NCBI GenBank assembly: GCA_903632075.3
Contig: CAHIKZ030000954.1
Location: forward strand, 2,326,001 to 2,390,000
DNA from: Acanthosepion pharaonis
Lineage: Eukaryota; Mollusca; Cephalopoda; Sepiida; Sepiidae
Length of the DNA: 64,000 nucleotides
Reading direction: 5' to 3'
The notes under the pieces were generated by a model, which searched no databases, was not told where the DNA came from, and worked only from the letters and a program-made list of their open reading frames with translations. A program made the translations under genes and the position numbers. Of this stretch, positions 35,701 through 46,235 are shown piece by piece (position 1 is the stretch's first letter; each line of letters starts with the position of its first letter).

Positions 35701-38483
35701 AGAATTGCTGCTGTGATTGTTTTAAAGATTGTCTAGGAAACTAAATCCCACAATAAAATGTTTCTGGACGACTGTCCCCCCCCTTCCACACTATTTGTTC
35801 ACGTCATCACCTGGAAAATGTTTTGAAAAGAAAATCATTACTCTTTTCTTTTTTTTTTTTTTTTTTTCCCCCTCTTCTTTTTTGTATTGACACCAATATA
35901 AAAAAATTTTTCCTAATCCTTTTGTACAGTTATCACACTTGTCCGTGGCAAAGTTGAAGAGGTTGAATTGCCAGATGGCATTGAAAAAGTTGACATTATC
36001 ATCAGTGAATGGATGGGTTACTGCTTATTCTATGAATCCATGCTGAAAACTGTGCTTTATGCAAGAGATAAGTGGTTGGTAAGTATTATTTATTTATTTT
36101 TTGTTTTTTTTATTTTTTTTTTTCCCTCATAAATTAATTCATATTGATGTCTTAATATTCTTTTTAGGTTAGATTTAAAAGTAGGAAGCTGATTAATGGT
36201 GGGGAGTGTTCTTTCTCCAAACACTCACTCTGCTGTGACATGTGTTGGCATCATCACAAGAAGTCACAAACAGTGATACTTTGAGAACTGATATTTACAG
36301 TACTGGTTTGAGTGTAATGTAACTGGTCAAAAAAAAAAAAAAATTTTTTTTTATTTTTTTATTTTTTTAATTTTTTTTAACTCAAATTATTTCAAGTAGA
36401 CACACTCCCAATCTTTTGCAGAAAAATTCTTGTTTCTTGTGCTTGATATGTACATGTTTGGTGATACCCTGAACTTAAGTTCTTCAGATATTGGTGTCAG
36501 TGGAGGAGGGCATTCACCTTTTCTCAGGCATTGTGGTGTTTAAATATATTGTATTAATCATGTTATTTTCTGAAATGTGTTCTCATATACTATTTGGGCA
36601 ATATTTTACTTAAATCAATCATGTGAAAGCCTTCTATTTGTTGACAAAATTTGCCTCATGCTCTCTTTGTGCTACCAAAACATATTAGCTCCCAGTCAAG
36701 CCTTTATTTATATTACATTGCTGTAAGAAATTTCAAAGGGTTTCTTTATATAATAATTAATCATGAATGTTAATTTGGAATAATTTTGTTTTCAATTATG
36801 TCCTCACCCTGTATTGAAAGTAGTAATATTCTGTTGTGATAGTTTTGAGAGAATTTATAATTTTAAACAGGATTGAATTTGATCTTAACATCTGAGTTTA
36901 ACTTTTACATAAGTTACATCCAAACTTTTAGTTTTAGAGAATTCCTTTGAAAATGTTTATACCAAATCTGAACCTGCTAAGTTAGAAAAATATGAATAAA
37001 TTGGGTGAGCTATTGACTAAAAGTTATTTTAATATGAAAAGCAAATTTTGAATTTTGCACATTGCCTATACATTAAAGAAAATTTTTCATTGACCAATAT
37101 TTGTTTTGAAAATTGGCTGTTGAACATTCCAACAGGGCTAATGTCTTGTATCCATTCTCCACAGATCTGTTGTCATTATGAAGTGTTCATAATCATTTTA
37201 TTTATTCCTAATCAGAAACCAGGAGGCCTGATATTCCCTGATCGGGCTACACTCTATATCTGTGCTATAGAAGATAGACAGTACAAGGATGAAAAGATAA
37301 ATTGTGAGTTTTGTTTTTTGTTTTCAATGTTTCTTTTAGTTGTGACAAAAAAAAAATTATTTTTTTTCTTCAGTATAATTATAAAGGATTTTAATTTTCA
37401 TTTCTCTTCTCTCCAACCCTTCATCTTAATTCCCTGTTTTTTCAGATTGCTAGTTTCAGATTTTTATTTGTATTTTGCTTGACTTTTTCATGCTTTTTTT
37501 GGGTGGGGCAGATAACTGTATTTATTTTTTTTTTTTTTTTTTTTTTTTTTAACTGAATAACATATTTACATTGTTCAGACTATTGTCCTCCTCTTTGTGT
37601 ATATTCATTTCTTCTAATCACGGTTTTGGTTAATTCACATTAACTCGACTTCATTTTTGTTATTTCTGCTGTGGCCAGGTAATGATCTCACAACTCCGGA
37701 TAAAAGCATTGGTTGAGTAATCCAAAAAGTGACTTGACCCAATGAGTTGTGAGTTCAATCCTTGGCCACAGCAGAGGAGACAAAAACTGGAAAGTTGAGT
37801 TACTAAAGTGAATTCACTGAAATTGAGATATCCAATCTACCCCTGTGGGCTAAAAGGGTTCATTTAGAAATTCCAATATATATCAGCTGAAGGGGTCCAA
37901 AGTGTGCAGTAGCTGAAATATTGATTATGGCAATAAAAATGAGGATAACACTTTGAACTATTTAAGCAGTTACAATACTCAGAAATTTCTTCTCAGAAAT
38001 ATAAGCAGATGTAGAGGAGCCATATGGTTATCTGTGAATTAGAAAATTTTTCTTTCTTTTTAATTTTTACATCAACTTTTTTTGATCTTTCATTTCCTTT
38101 GCTTCTTTCTCTCTATAATTTCCTTATTTTTTTTATTTTTTTTCTTTTTGGTTCATTATTATTTTATTGTTCTTAAGCCCTAACATTGAGAATGATCTCT
38201 CATCCAAGAAATAGAAGTAGTATAAGATTATTGTTCTGTACAAATACTTTAAAAAAAAAAAAAAAAAAAAGTCATCTTCTGTAATAAGCTTTTTTGCTTT
38301 ACTTTTCCATTAACTCTCTAACTTTTAAGAGTCAGGTATACTGTTTGGTTTCCATTTCCAATTAATATTCCACAAAATGACTTTTTTTTTTTTTTTTTGT
38401 AATCTCTCACAGTGGGTGGGGGTGATTGGCTCCTATACAACACATTCCATACTTCAAGAGGTCTTTAGGCTAATAAACGAGAG

Positions 38484-38537
<54 letters not shown>

Positions 38538-41289
38538 CGTGTGGTGAAGGAGGGTGAACTACAACAAATGCCAATTACAATCCTACATCTGAAACTGCTG
38601 AAAAACAGACTTGCTTATTCTTTGCCATCTAATGCATCTAGAGGCATAAGCTGGCTGGCTTTGTTCAGCTTTCTATTTCTTTCATCTTGTATCAGCCACC
38701 AAAAATTTAAAACTCTTGTCTTAATTAGGAATTATAGCTGGTATTTGTTGTATTCCACCCAACCTCTCATAAAAACTTTATTAGTCTGAAGACCTTTTGA
38801 ATGACAAAACACTGGGTTGGTATCCCCTTACGCACGCGCGTGCACACACACACACACCGTTGTTCAATTACCCAATTATTTGTCTAATATAGTTGTATAA
38901 TGTACATGTTATTATTGTGTAAACATGTGAGAAATTACAGTTCAACTTCTATTAAATGAAGATGTGGACTGTATTTTTTTTTTTTTTTTAAATGCTTCCC
39001 TTTTATTTCTTCAATTGACAAGTCTTTTCTACAAAATCATTAGGTATTTTTCACATTCTTCATTTTGTGTGAATTAAGCCAGAAAACTCAATGTTTTTTT
39101 TTTTTTTTTTTTTTTTTTTTTCTTCCCTCCATCATTAAGACGCCAGTGAATTTTCTCTTGCATAAGGCAACACAATTTTCTCTGGCATTGCATACCAGTC
39201 ACTTCAAATAAGAACAAAAAAATCACCTTAAAACATTAAAAATTTTGCAATAGCTAATGTTCATAAAACTTAAGTCTTCAATTTGTTTGTTTTTTTTTTT
39301 TTTTTTTTTTTTTTCAGTATTGGCTTAGATAACTTAGAAAAAGATTCAAAATGCAATTGATTCTATAAAATGCAAATGTGTGCTTGTTTTGAGAAGCTGG
39401 CTTTTCACATTTAATCAGACTTAGCACATGTCCATACTTATGGAAGAAGTGTTTAGAAGGGAGATTTGAATTGATTCAACAAAAGATTACCTTCTTTTGA
39501 AGACACCACATTGCACATAACTCTCACCAACTTCTATTATTATTATTCAAATACCTTGTGTAAATACTAGTGTGACACTTAGCACTTATGAATAGAAAAT
39601 GTGTTACTTAAGAATGTTTTCAAGCTTTTCTAAATTTAACATTTGAATATGTATTTACATAAATACACGCAAGTAAGTTGTTTAAAATATATACTTTATT
39701 TGTAATGTTAAGTTTCAAACTTTCAACAATGTAAATGCCATACTGGGTACTTCTGAACTTTTCCTTGAAAACTACTAATGATGGTGAAAAGTTCTCAGAT
39801 CTTAACCTTTGACAAGTTTCTTTCCAAGCTTCTACCTGAAATAGTGGCTAAATTCAATGTAAAAACTAAGCTTTACTAGTTATTATGTTTAAGGGATTGT
39901 TGCCCAAATATAGTATGTTTAGATTAGGAAAATGAATTGATGTTATGGAAACATTACATTGTTACTACATTGCTAAGCCTCCTCCTCTTCACATTCATGT
40001 GTGTATAGCAGTTCTGGAGTAAATGTAATAGTGGACCGGAAATTGAAATATCTCCTAATTTTAGTTCAATGATTTTTATGAATTAAACATTTTAAAAACT
40101 TCCAGGGTTTTAAATGTTCAGCCAAAGATGATAATTTTTCTATTGCTATGAAAGTAAATCCTGTCCTTCCTTCATATCTTTTTCAGACTTTAGTAAATTT
40201 GATTAAAGAAAGAAAAAAAAAAAATCATTATGTATGAGAAGTCTGTCTTGTATAAATTAAAGATTAATTTATGTATTTTAACCTTTGTCACTAATTTGCT
40301 GTACAAAAAAAAATGTATCCTTCCACTGAAGGTGACTCTTATCCCTGAACAATAGTGTATTTGAATTTTATAGTTGTGTTGTCATATCCTGCTATGACAA
40401 TACAAAGCAATGTTGAGTGAAATTAACAATAAGGATACTGCAATAGAGGCTTTGAAAAAATGCATTGGAAATGGATGTAATATTCATAATGCAGATTGCT
40501 AAAACTTAAAAATAAATATTCCTCTTCTTTGAAGTTCGCCATTTTATGAATTTTGGTAAATCAGTTCAAAAGTAACTCCTGACTTTCTCAGTTGCTTTTG
40601 TTTTGTTTAGTTTAAATTAATGCTCAATTACTTGATAGTGACGGCTCAGGAAGTGAAGGGAATACAAAGTGTGTGTTTTTTTTTTTTTTTTTTTTCTTCA
40701 TGGCCTGTGTATAAATGTTTCTGTACCAATTAAGTTTGAGGTTTGCTATTTTTTCAAATTTCAGGGTGGGAGAATGTCTACGGCTTTGACATGAGTGTAA
40801 TTAGAGATGTGGCCATTGCAGAACCTTTGGTAGATGTGGTTGATCCAAAACAAGTGGTCACTAACTCTTGTCTAGTCAAAGTAAGTATTTATTTCTATTG
40901 CTTGTATGTCACATTATTGGACTTGCACGACCAATGCAACACCTATTAATGTAAGTTTAAAAAAAAATAAATAGGCAATTTAACTTGTAAAAGCAAACAA
41001 TTCCTTGAATATTTTCCTTGCAATATGTTTATTATATCATCTTGGAAAGTACTGTCTTCAAAGGTATACATATTTGGTTGATTTTTTTTTTTTTTTTTTT
41101 TTTTAAGATGCATGCAGTGTGATCACTTGCTGTGATTGAGGGTTTCAGGACTAATTGTTAAAAGATGTCATTTTCAGGGCAATTCTAAAATTGTAAATTG
41201 CTCTAAGTTTTTACAGATTATCTTATACAATTTCCCAAAAAATGAAATTTGTCTGGACTGCTAAGCATCGTTATGGAAGGGTAATTCTG

Positions 41290-41332
<43 letters not shown>

Positions 41333-44152
41333 CAAAGCCTGTTAAGTGAACTGTTAACTTTGACATTTTGTTGGTTAGTACTCCCTATCTTTTTGTCATG
41401 CACAAATACCTTTGGCCTGGTGGGGGGTGAAATTTCCAGATATGGGTTAAATATTCAGCCGTGTATCTGAAAAATCATTTTCCAAAAAAAAAAACTTGCA
41501 ATAAAAAGAAATTATAATCCAAAATGTATTGGGCGTTAAATGGCCCTCAAAAAGTGCAATCCAGTATGACAAGCAACGGCGCTTGTCAACAGACAGGGTT
41601 TAAGGCTCCAACTTCTCCATAGACAATAGTTTAGTGTATGAAAGCATTGATTCATGATTTTGGTGACACATGAGTTCAAGCCCTGGGTGTGGGCAGTGTG
41701 TTCTTCAATTCAATTTCAATTGGAAATGGGTGAGCAATAACTGAGCAGTATTTAAAAAAAAAAATAAGAGCTACATAAGGTATCCCTAGACATGGGTAGT
41801 GGAACAAAAACATTCTACCCCCATAGATTAAATAAAGAGTTCAGAATTCTGTATAGGTTACCTGGATTAATATACACTTGATGAAGTCTGGAGAGCACAA
41901 CTGGCTAAACGTAAATAGTGTAAATAATCCACTGAGTATTGATCAGACATTTTTAAAAAAGGAAAAAAAAAGTTAATCCCTCTTTGTACATTTTCTGTTG
42001 TGAGCTATTGTTAGTTATGCATCTCTGGGTTATTTTTAGCATTTTAAATGTTGTCATCGGACAAATTGCAAATTAATATACCATTTTGTGTTTCAGGAAG
42101 TTGACATCTACACCGTTAAGGAAGAGGACTTGACCTACACAGCACCGTTCCACTTACAGTGTAGAAAGAATGACTATATTCATGCTTTGGTCTGCTTTTT
42201 CAATATTGAATTCACCAAATGCCACAAACGGACTGGTTTCTCAACAGGTAAGTGTCATTTTAACATTTAAAATAATTGCTTTCATAATGATTTTCTCTCA
42301 CTCTCATACATACGTACATACACTCAATGTGTACATAACTTCTCCCTGTAGTTGGTCAGAACGCTATTAACAATCCCTTACTGCTTGGTCCTGCATTGAT
42401 GTCTCAAGCTCCCCAATATCCAACCCTGAATCCCAAGCCATTGTGTGGAAAGTCAACTTTTGCAAGAAGTCACCTCCAGAAGGGTACCATAGAAGTCAGG
42501 ATGAGACAACCTCCCTGTTTGCTCGGTGGCTGGCAAACTGAAATTGCTTTAAGCTTTTGTTTGAGTGATTTGTCTCAGTTGTCTGTAAATTGTTAAGCAT
42601 TGCATAGGATCTCCAACTGATGTTGTGGATTTTAAGTAGATTTGTATATGTTCCATCCAGTCAACTTTCAAGACTCACAGATAATGTCCAAATTTCTGAT
42701 CCATGCTCTAGGACTGGTTCATTTAAATATTGCATATATGCTTGCATACACACAAATATAAAACTTGTCACTTAGTTGATTGATGCACTCAAGTTCTTAC
42801 ATATAATTGGTATTTTATCTAACAAAACATTCATTTTTTTTTTTTTTTTCTTTCTCTTCCTTTTCAGCACCAGAGTCCAGGTATACTCACTGGAAGCAGA
42901 CTGTATTCTATGTGAAGGAATACTTGACAGTAAAGAAAGGTGAAGAAATATTTGGGACCTTCAGAATGCAACCTAATAAAAAGAATAATGTAAGTACTTT
43001 CCTCCTTTTAGACTAGGAGGCTCTTTCAATGTGTTTTAGAGAAACCCATCTAGGATGCTAACACCTCTGAAGTTAAAACCATAATAATATAGTCATGGCG
43101 AGTCATAATTTCTGGATGGGGAGAAGTAGTGCGTAGTTATATAAATAAGGGAGATAACTCCGACAGTAAGATGTGATTAGCAGTGAAACCTACATTGCCT
43201 GTTGCCAACATTCAAGATACCATGAAATGTCAATCCTGTTGGTATTATGAACTAGTTGATGCTATCTCCAACCAGCCTAGACATATAGACTATGATTACA
43301 TGCTGCTGCAGAGTATCTGATTGAAAACAAAATAGTGGTGCCCATGAAAAATTGCTATTAGCATCATTATAATCATTTATTTCCAGTAAATGCCAATTTC
43401 CTATTTCTCCCCCAAAATAGGTCAGCATAGCAGGCAACAATACAGAAATGAAAATATTAACAGGCCAGGATTGAAAGAATTTTTTTTTTTTTTTTTTTTT
43501 TTATATCAGCCTTATTATATTAGTTATACAGTTTTATTAATAAAGATTAATAACATTTAAGATTTTCTGACAATTGGCATTTCTAAATAAGCTTAGATAA
43601 GTCAATTGATGAATTCAAATATTTTAGTGTCTTGATGTTAAGACCAAAAGAAATTAGTTCCAGTTTGGCATTTAAAACTGTAAATTTTCTCTAAGTCCCT
43701 TATATAGCAATGATTTCTCAAGCATCCTTAGGAGATATTCTTTTTCCTTTTTAAGTCAATTTAATGACCAGGGATTCTCAGGAATCCTGTCTCCAGCTCA
43801 CATTTGAATCATCAAATATAGTTTTGTTAGTGATTTTTAAATAGCCATAAAATAGGGTAATTGGGGGGGGGTGTCTGTCTGGGTGGTCTTCCTTTCTGGT
43901 TGGGTGGAAAGTGTCTCTCAGCCACTATCCATGTAATGAATCGGGCAGTATGTAGGGGTTGGTTTTCTGTGGTCAGAATTTACTGAGGTGTCAGATAGTA
44001 AAAATTCACTTTCATAAAGGAAAACATAGCTGCATCATCACACCTCTGAATTATTTTGATAACCTGTTTCACCAGGAAAATATATTTATTTAAAAGTTCA
44101 TGCACTTAACCACAGAATAAAAAAAATTTAGAAAAAAAATTAGTTTTACATT

Positions 44153-44187
<35 letters not shown>

Positions 44188-44466
44188 GCGGGGGGGGACA
44201 ATTCTCATAACAATTGAAATGCATTTGATGCTTCTTTTTCCACCTGTCTATCTTCTTTCTTTCTCCCCCCCCCCCCCGTATGTGAGTTATAATGTAAGTT
44301 GTATAATAGAAAATGTATTCTATTTTTGTTTTCTTTGTTCCCTTCATATTCTATGTAAAATGGAACTCTCATATCTTTTCAGCGTGACTTGGATTTCACA
44401 GTTGAATTAGACTTCAAGGGAGAACTTTCTGAAATGTCAGAATGCCTACAATATAAAATGAGATAG
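23142..44466 (+). CDS. PRMT1: Protein arginine N-methyltransferase 1 (PRMT1), complete, 10 coding exons
   Basis: Type I arginine methyltransferase. It transfers methyl groups from S-adenosylmethionine to arginines of histone H4 and RNA-binding proteins, making asymmetric dimethylarginine. Coding exons: 23142-23159, 29594-29722, 34269-34424, 35270-35333, 35930-36078, 37216-37303, 40765-40880, 42097-42247, 42868-42989, 44383-44466; they sum to 1077 nt (358 aa plus stop) with every phase consistent. Visible motifs: SKDYYFDSYAHFGIHE at about residues 34-49, SAM-binding VVLDVGCGTG at 76-85, the double-E loop SEWMGYCLFYE with glutamates 149 and 158, and the THW loop at 297-299. It ends ...YKMR. Length matches animal PRMT1 (roughly 350-370 aa). 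The variable N-terminus is short. PRMT8 is the nearest alternative but carries a longer N-terminal extension. The start is the ATG of a consensus-bounded first exon; an alternative first exon exists at 23675. Confidence 0.95.
23675..23686 (+). CDS. PRMT1: Candidate alternative first exon of PRMT1 (MARQ)
   Basis: ATG GCT CGA CAA followed by GTAAGT, phase 0, so it could replace exon 1 and give MARQ-VPDDC. The ATG lies in AAAGATGGC and has a CACGTG 30 nt upstream and a pyrimidine-rich leader, which repeats the layout before exon 1. The open frame and donor are seen directly; use as an alternative start is inference. Confidence 0.45.
26871..26912. repeat. (AT)n microsatellite
   Basis: 21 uninterrupted AT units in PRMT1 intron 1. 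Confidence 0.95.
29594..29722 (+). CDS. PRMT1: PRMT1 coding exon 2
   Basis: Acceptor CTCCCCCTCCAG, 43 codons, donor GTAAGT. It encodes a poorly conserved Ser/Asn-rich stretch, then the conserved DEMTSKDYYFDSYAHFGIHE, the N-terminal helix that covers the cofactor site in PRMT1 structures. Phase 0 at both ends. Confidence 0.93.
29723..34268 (+). other. PRMT1 intron 2 (4.5 kb)
   Basis: Begins GTAAGT and ends TTCAG. It is dominated by T-runs of about 20-33 nt (30609-30641, 32513-32543, 32703-32733, 32927-32950 and others). The open frames present are low-complexity Lys/Phe strings. No gene seen. Confidence 0.7.
34269..34424 (+). CDS. PRMT1: PRMT1 coding exon 3 (SAM-binding motif I)
   Basis: Acceptor TTTTTCAG, 52 codons, donor GTTAGT. 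It encodes EMLKDEVRTLTYRNSMYHN, then VVLDVGCGTGIL, the glycine-rich loop that binds S-adenosylmethionine, and FAAKAGASKVIG. Phase 0 at both ends. Confidence 0.96.
35270..35333 (+). CDS. PRMT1: PRMT1 coding exon 4, followed by a GC donor
   Basis: Acceptor ACATTTCAG, 64 nt encoding IECSSIIDYGQKIIENNHMDN plus the first base of a valine codon. The donor is GCAAGT instead of GT. The reading frame and protein alignment (N-V-ITLVRGK) require the break exactly here. The nearest GT lies four bases further on (35338-35339), and using it would break the frame. Confidence 0.94.
35930..36078 (+). CDS. PRMT1: PRMT1 coding exon 5 (double-E loop)
   Basis: Acceptor TTTGTACAG, 149 nt, donor GTAAGT. It encodes ITLVRGKVEEVELP, then VDIIISEWMGYCLFYESML with the two catalytic glutamates that hold the substrate guanidinium, and YARDKWL. 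Confidence 0.96.
37216..37303 (+). CDS. PRMT1: PRMT1 coding exon 6
   Basis: Acceptor CTAATCAG, 88 nt, donor GTGAGT. It encodes KPGGLIFPDRATLYICAIED and RQYKDEKIN plus the first base of Trp202. This is the strand and loop linking the Rossmann fold to the beta barrel. Confidence 0.95.
37665..37915 (+). mobile_element. tRNA-like SINE with inverted head and S1 tail, in PRMT1 intron 6
   Basis: 37665-37696 and 37744-37775 are imperfect inverted copies; the right arm carries GTGAGTTCAATCCTTGG, a tRNA B-box pattern. The following ATCTACCCCTGTGGGC and GGTTCATTTAGAAATTCC resemble the S1 tail. Confidence 0.5.
38485..38534. repeat. (CA)n microsatellite
   Basis: About 25 CA units in PRMT1 intron 6; a second, imperfect (CA)n lies at about 38843-38857. 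Confidence 0.95.
40765..40880 (+). CDS. PRMT1: PRMT1 coding exon 7
   Basis: Acceptor AAATTTCAG, 116 nt, donor GTAAGT. It encodes WENVYGFDMSVIRDVAIAEP and LVDVVDPKQVVTNSCLVK, which includes the dimerisation-arm region of PRMT1. Confidence 0.95.
41296..41332. repeat. (TA)n microsatellite
   Basis: About 18 TA units in PRMT1 intron 7. Confidence 0.95.
41606..41930 (+). mobile_element. tRNA-derived SINE with S1 tail, in PRMT1 intron 7
   Basis: The tRNA-like head includes GAGTTCAAGCCCTGG (B-box-like, 41671-41685). The tail contains TAAATAAAGAGTTCAGAATT, GTATAGGTTACCTGG, CACTTGATGAAGTC. The tail matches both copies near 11.3-11.5 kb. Confidence 0.6.
42097..42247 (+). CDS. PRMT1: PRMT1 coding exon 8
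   Basis: Acceptor GTGTTTCAG, 151 nt, donor GTAAGT. It encodes EVDIYTVKEEDLTYTAPFHL... and FNIEFTKCHKRTGFST of the beta-barrel domain. Confidence 0.95.
42868..42989 (+). CDS. PRMT1: PRMT1 coding exon 9 (THW loop)
   Basis: A poly-T and pyrimidine-rich acceptor ending in TTTTCAG, 122 nt, donor GTAAGT. It encodes APESRYTHWKQTVFYVKEYL, with the THW loop that lines the active site, and GEEIFGTFRMQPNKKNN. Confidence 0.95.
44383..44466 (+). CDS. PRMT1: PRMT1 coding exon 10 and stop
   Basis: Acceptor CTTTTCAG, 27 codons then TAG at 44464-44466. It encodes RDLDFTVELDFKGELSEMSE and CLQYKMR, the usual C-terminal strands and the YxMR-type ending of PRMT1. Confidence 0.95.
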   Translation, partial: RDLDFTVELDFKGELSEMSECLQYKMR

Positions 44467-45569
44467 AAGACTGACGGTAATCATCTCATGGTCCTGGCAG
44501 ACCACACCCCCAACTCAAGTGACCAACAACTGTGGTGGTGGTGAGGATGAACATGAAAGTGGCGGCTGCAACTAACTCCATTTACAAAAACAAAACAAAA
44601 AAAATTCCTTCCTTTTTGTTTCCCTGGGGGCAGAAACTCCAAACCACCTAATTTGCAGTAACAGCTTTGGCATAACTCCGCAACCTACAAAATGATAAAA
44701 AAAAAAAAAACCTCCAGATTCTTATTTTTTTAACTGACATTGATTTCTTTTTTTCATTCACTTTGTTACAGCCAATTTATTTCTAAATCCTATCCTATCG
44801 TATCGAGATCGCTAACCCACAAACCCACCCCACCCCTTTCCAGCCATTCTGTACAAATGTTCACATGGATGTTCTAATTTTTAGTTCCAGTTGTGATCAT
44901 CAGCAAAAGGAAGATTAGGAAAAGAAAGAAATGAAATTTGTATAGGTGGGAAAACAGGCAAGATATTAAATCGTGAAATAACGGCTGCTCTGAGAAACAT
45001 TTGCCTTGGGCAAAAATTGAAGATTATGCCCCCACTTCCCCCTTATTTCTTTCTCCTCTTCCCTAACAATCATTCCTAGTTTTATCTTCATTTTCCTTTT
45101 CTTTTTTATTATCCATTGGCTAATAATAAAAGTTCTCACTCTTTCATTTTCTTCCTCATTAAATGTTAAATATTTGTCTTGCTAATCTGTAGGATGAAGG
45201 TGACAAAGCTGAAATAAGCAAAATATTTGTCAAACTGATTGGACTGTGGACTGCATTTAAAAGTTGGACCTCTTTATCTTATAAGGACAATTCATGGGTT
45301 GTTCTCTTTCTTTATCCTCCCCCTCTAATGTTTCAGGCATTTGTGCTTGGCCTGAGAAGACACTGACATATTCAGTCCAACTGACACAGCCGCATCTATT
45401 GTTTGATTCATGATTGGAGCAAAAACAAGTAAACAACTTTAAAATAAAAAAAAAAAAAAAAAAACACTGGCTTTAATGAGTTGCTATCAATGAATTGGAC
45501 ACTTTATATAATCTATGAATTTAACTTTAAAAAAGAAAATCTCTAACATTTCGACTCTAGTTCAATAAA
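44467..45569 (+). other. PRMT1: Probable PRMT1 3' UTR
   Basis: Non-coding sequence after the stop. AATAAA occurs at 45125-45130 and 45564-45569; either could define the transcript end. The stretch is less interrupted by simple repeats than the introns. The exact end is not determinable from sequence alone. Confidence 0.4.
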
Positions 45570-46191
45570 GTTTGAAGCTGAAACACAAATGGTTGTCTTA
45601 AATTGTAATGCCAAAAGAAATGTAACATCTGGACTACTATCAGTTGCATTTCTGTCTTTGCAATAATTGTATTGAGGGTGAAAAAAAAAAAAAAGGGCAA
45701 TATTGTGTGTGTGTGTGTGTGAAAAAACAAAATCTTTAGTTATCTAATCCGCACATCCAACATTGCTGGGAGTCAGTATTTCTAAAGCTTTATTTTTCAT
45801 CATCTCGCAAAAACACTGCTTAAGTGAAATTCATACATGTCCCTTTTTTTTTTTTTTTTTCTCTTTCTTCCTCTCTCTCTCTCTACATCCCTACATGTGA
45901 ATAGCTGTCAGTTTAATGCATGCAAGACACAAGTTCAGGCTATTTTGTTTTTTAATTTCTCCACAATTTTGATACTATGTAAATTTATGTACAGTTTCTT
46001 GTTTATTTCTCTGGCAGTATTAAACAAAACTGCACTTGCATTTCACTGATTGTATTCAATATCTTGGTAGATGACCATATCCTTTTTAATTTAGCTTGTT
46101 GTTTCTGGTTGGCCTTTACTGCTGATCACAATAGTGTGCACAGTGGTTTGTTTCTATTTCATATATAAGTCAGCAGTCAGTGATAATGCAT

Positions 46192-46235
<44 letters not shown>

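Larger units (their letters stand above)
34425..37215 (+). other. PRMT1 introns 3-5
   Basis: Introns 34425-35269, 35334-35929 (GC-AG) and 36079-37215. They hold T-runs, a run of A then T around 36330-36380, and unremarkable AT-rich sequence. The stretch around 34975-35150 may be a degraded SINE with a B-box-like motif, but this is weak. Confidence 0.6.
37304..40764 (+). other. PRMT1 intron 6 (3.5 kb)
   Basis: Contains a SINE-like unit with an inverted tRNA-like segment (37665-37915), a (CA)n at 38485-38534, T-runs at 39097-39121 and 39293-39315, and otherwise plain AT-rich sequence. Confidence 0.65.
40881..44382 (+). other. PRMT1 introns 7-9
   Basis: Introns 40881-42096, 42248-42867 and 42990-44382. 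They hold a (TA)n at 41296-41332, a tRNA-derived SINE at about 41606-41930, T-runs at 43482-43502 and 44157-44184, and a 13-nt C-run near 44265. No additional exon seen. Confidence 0.65.
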
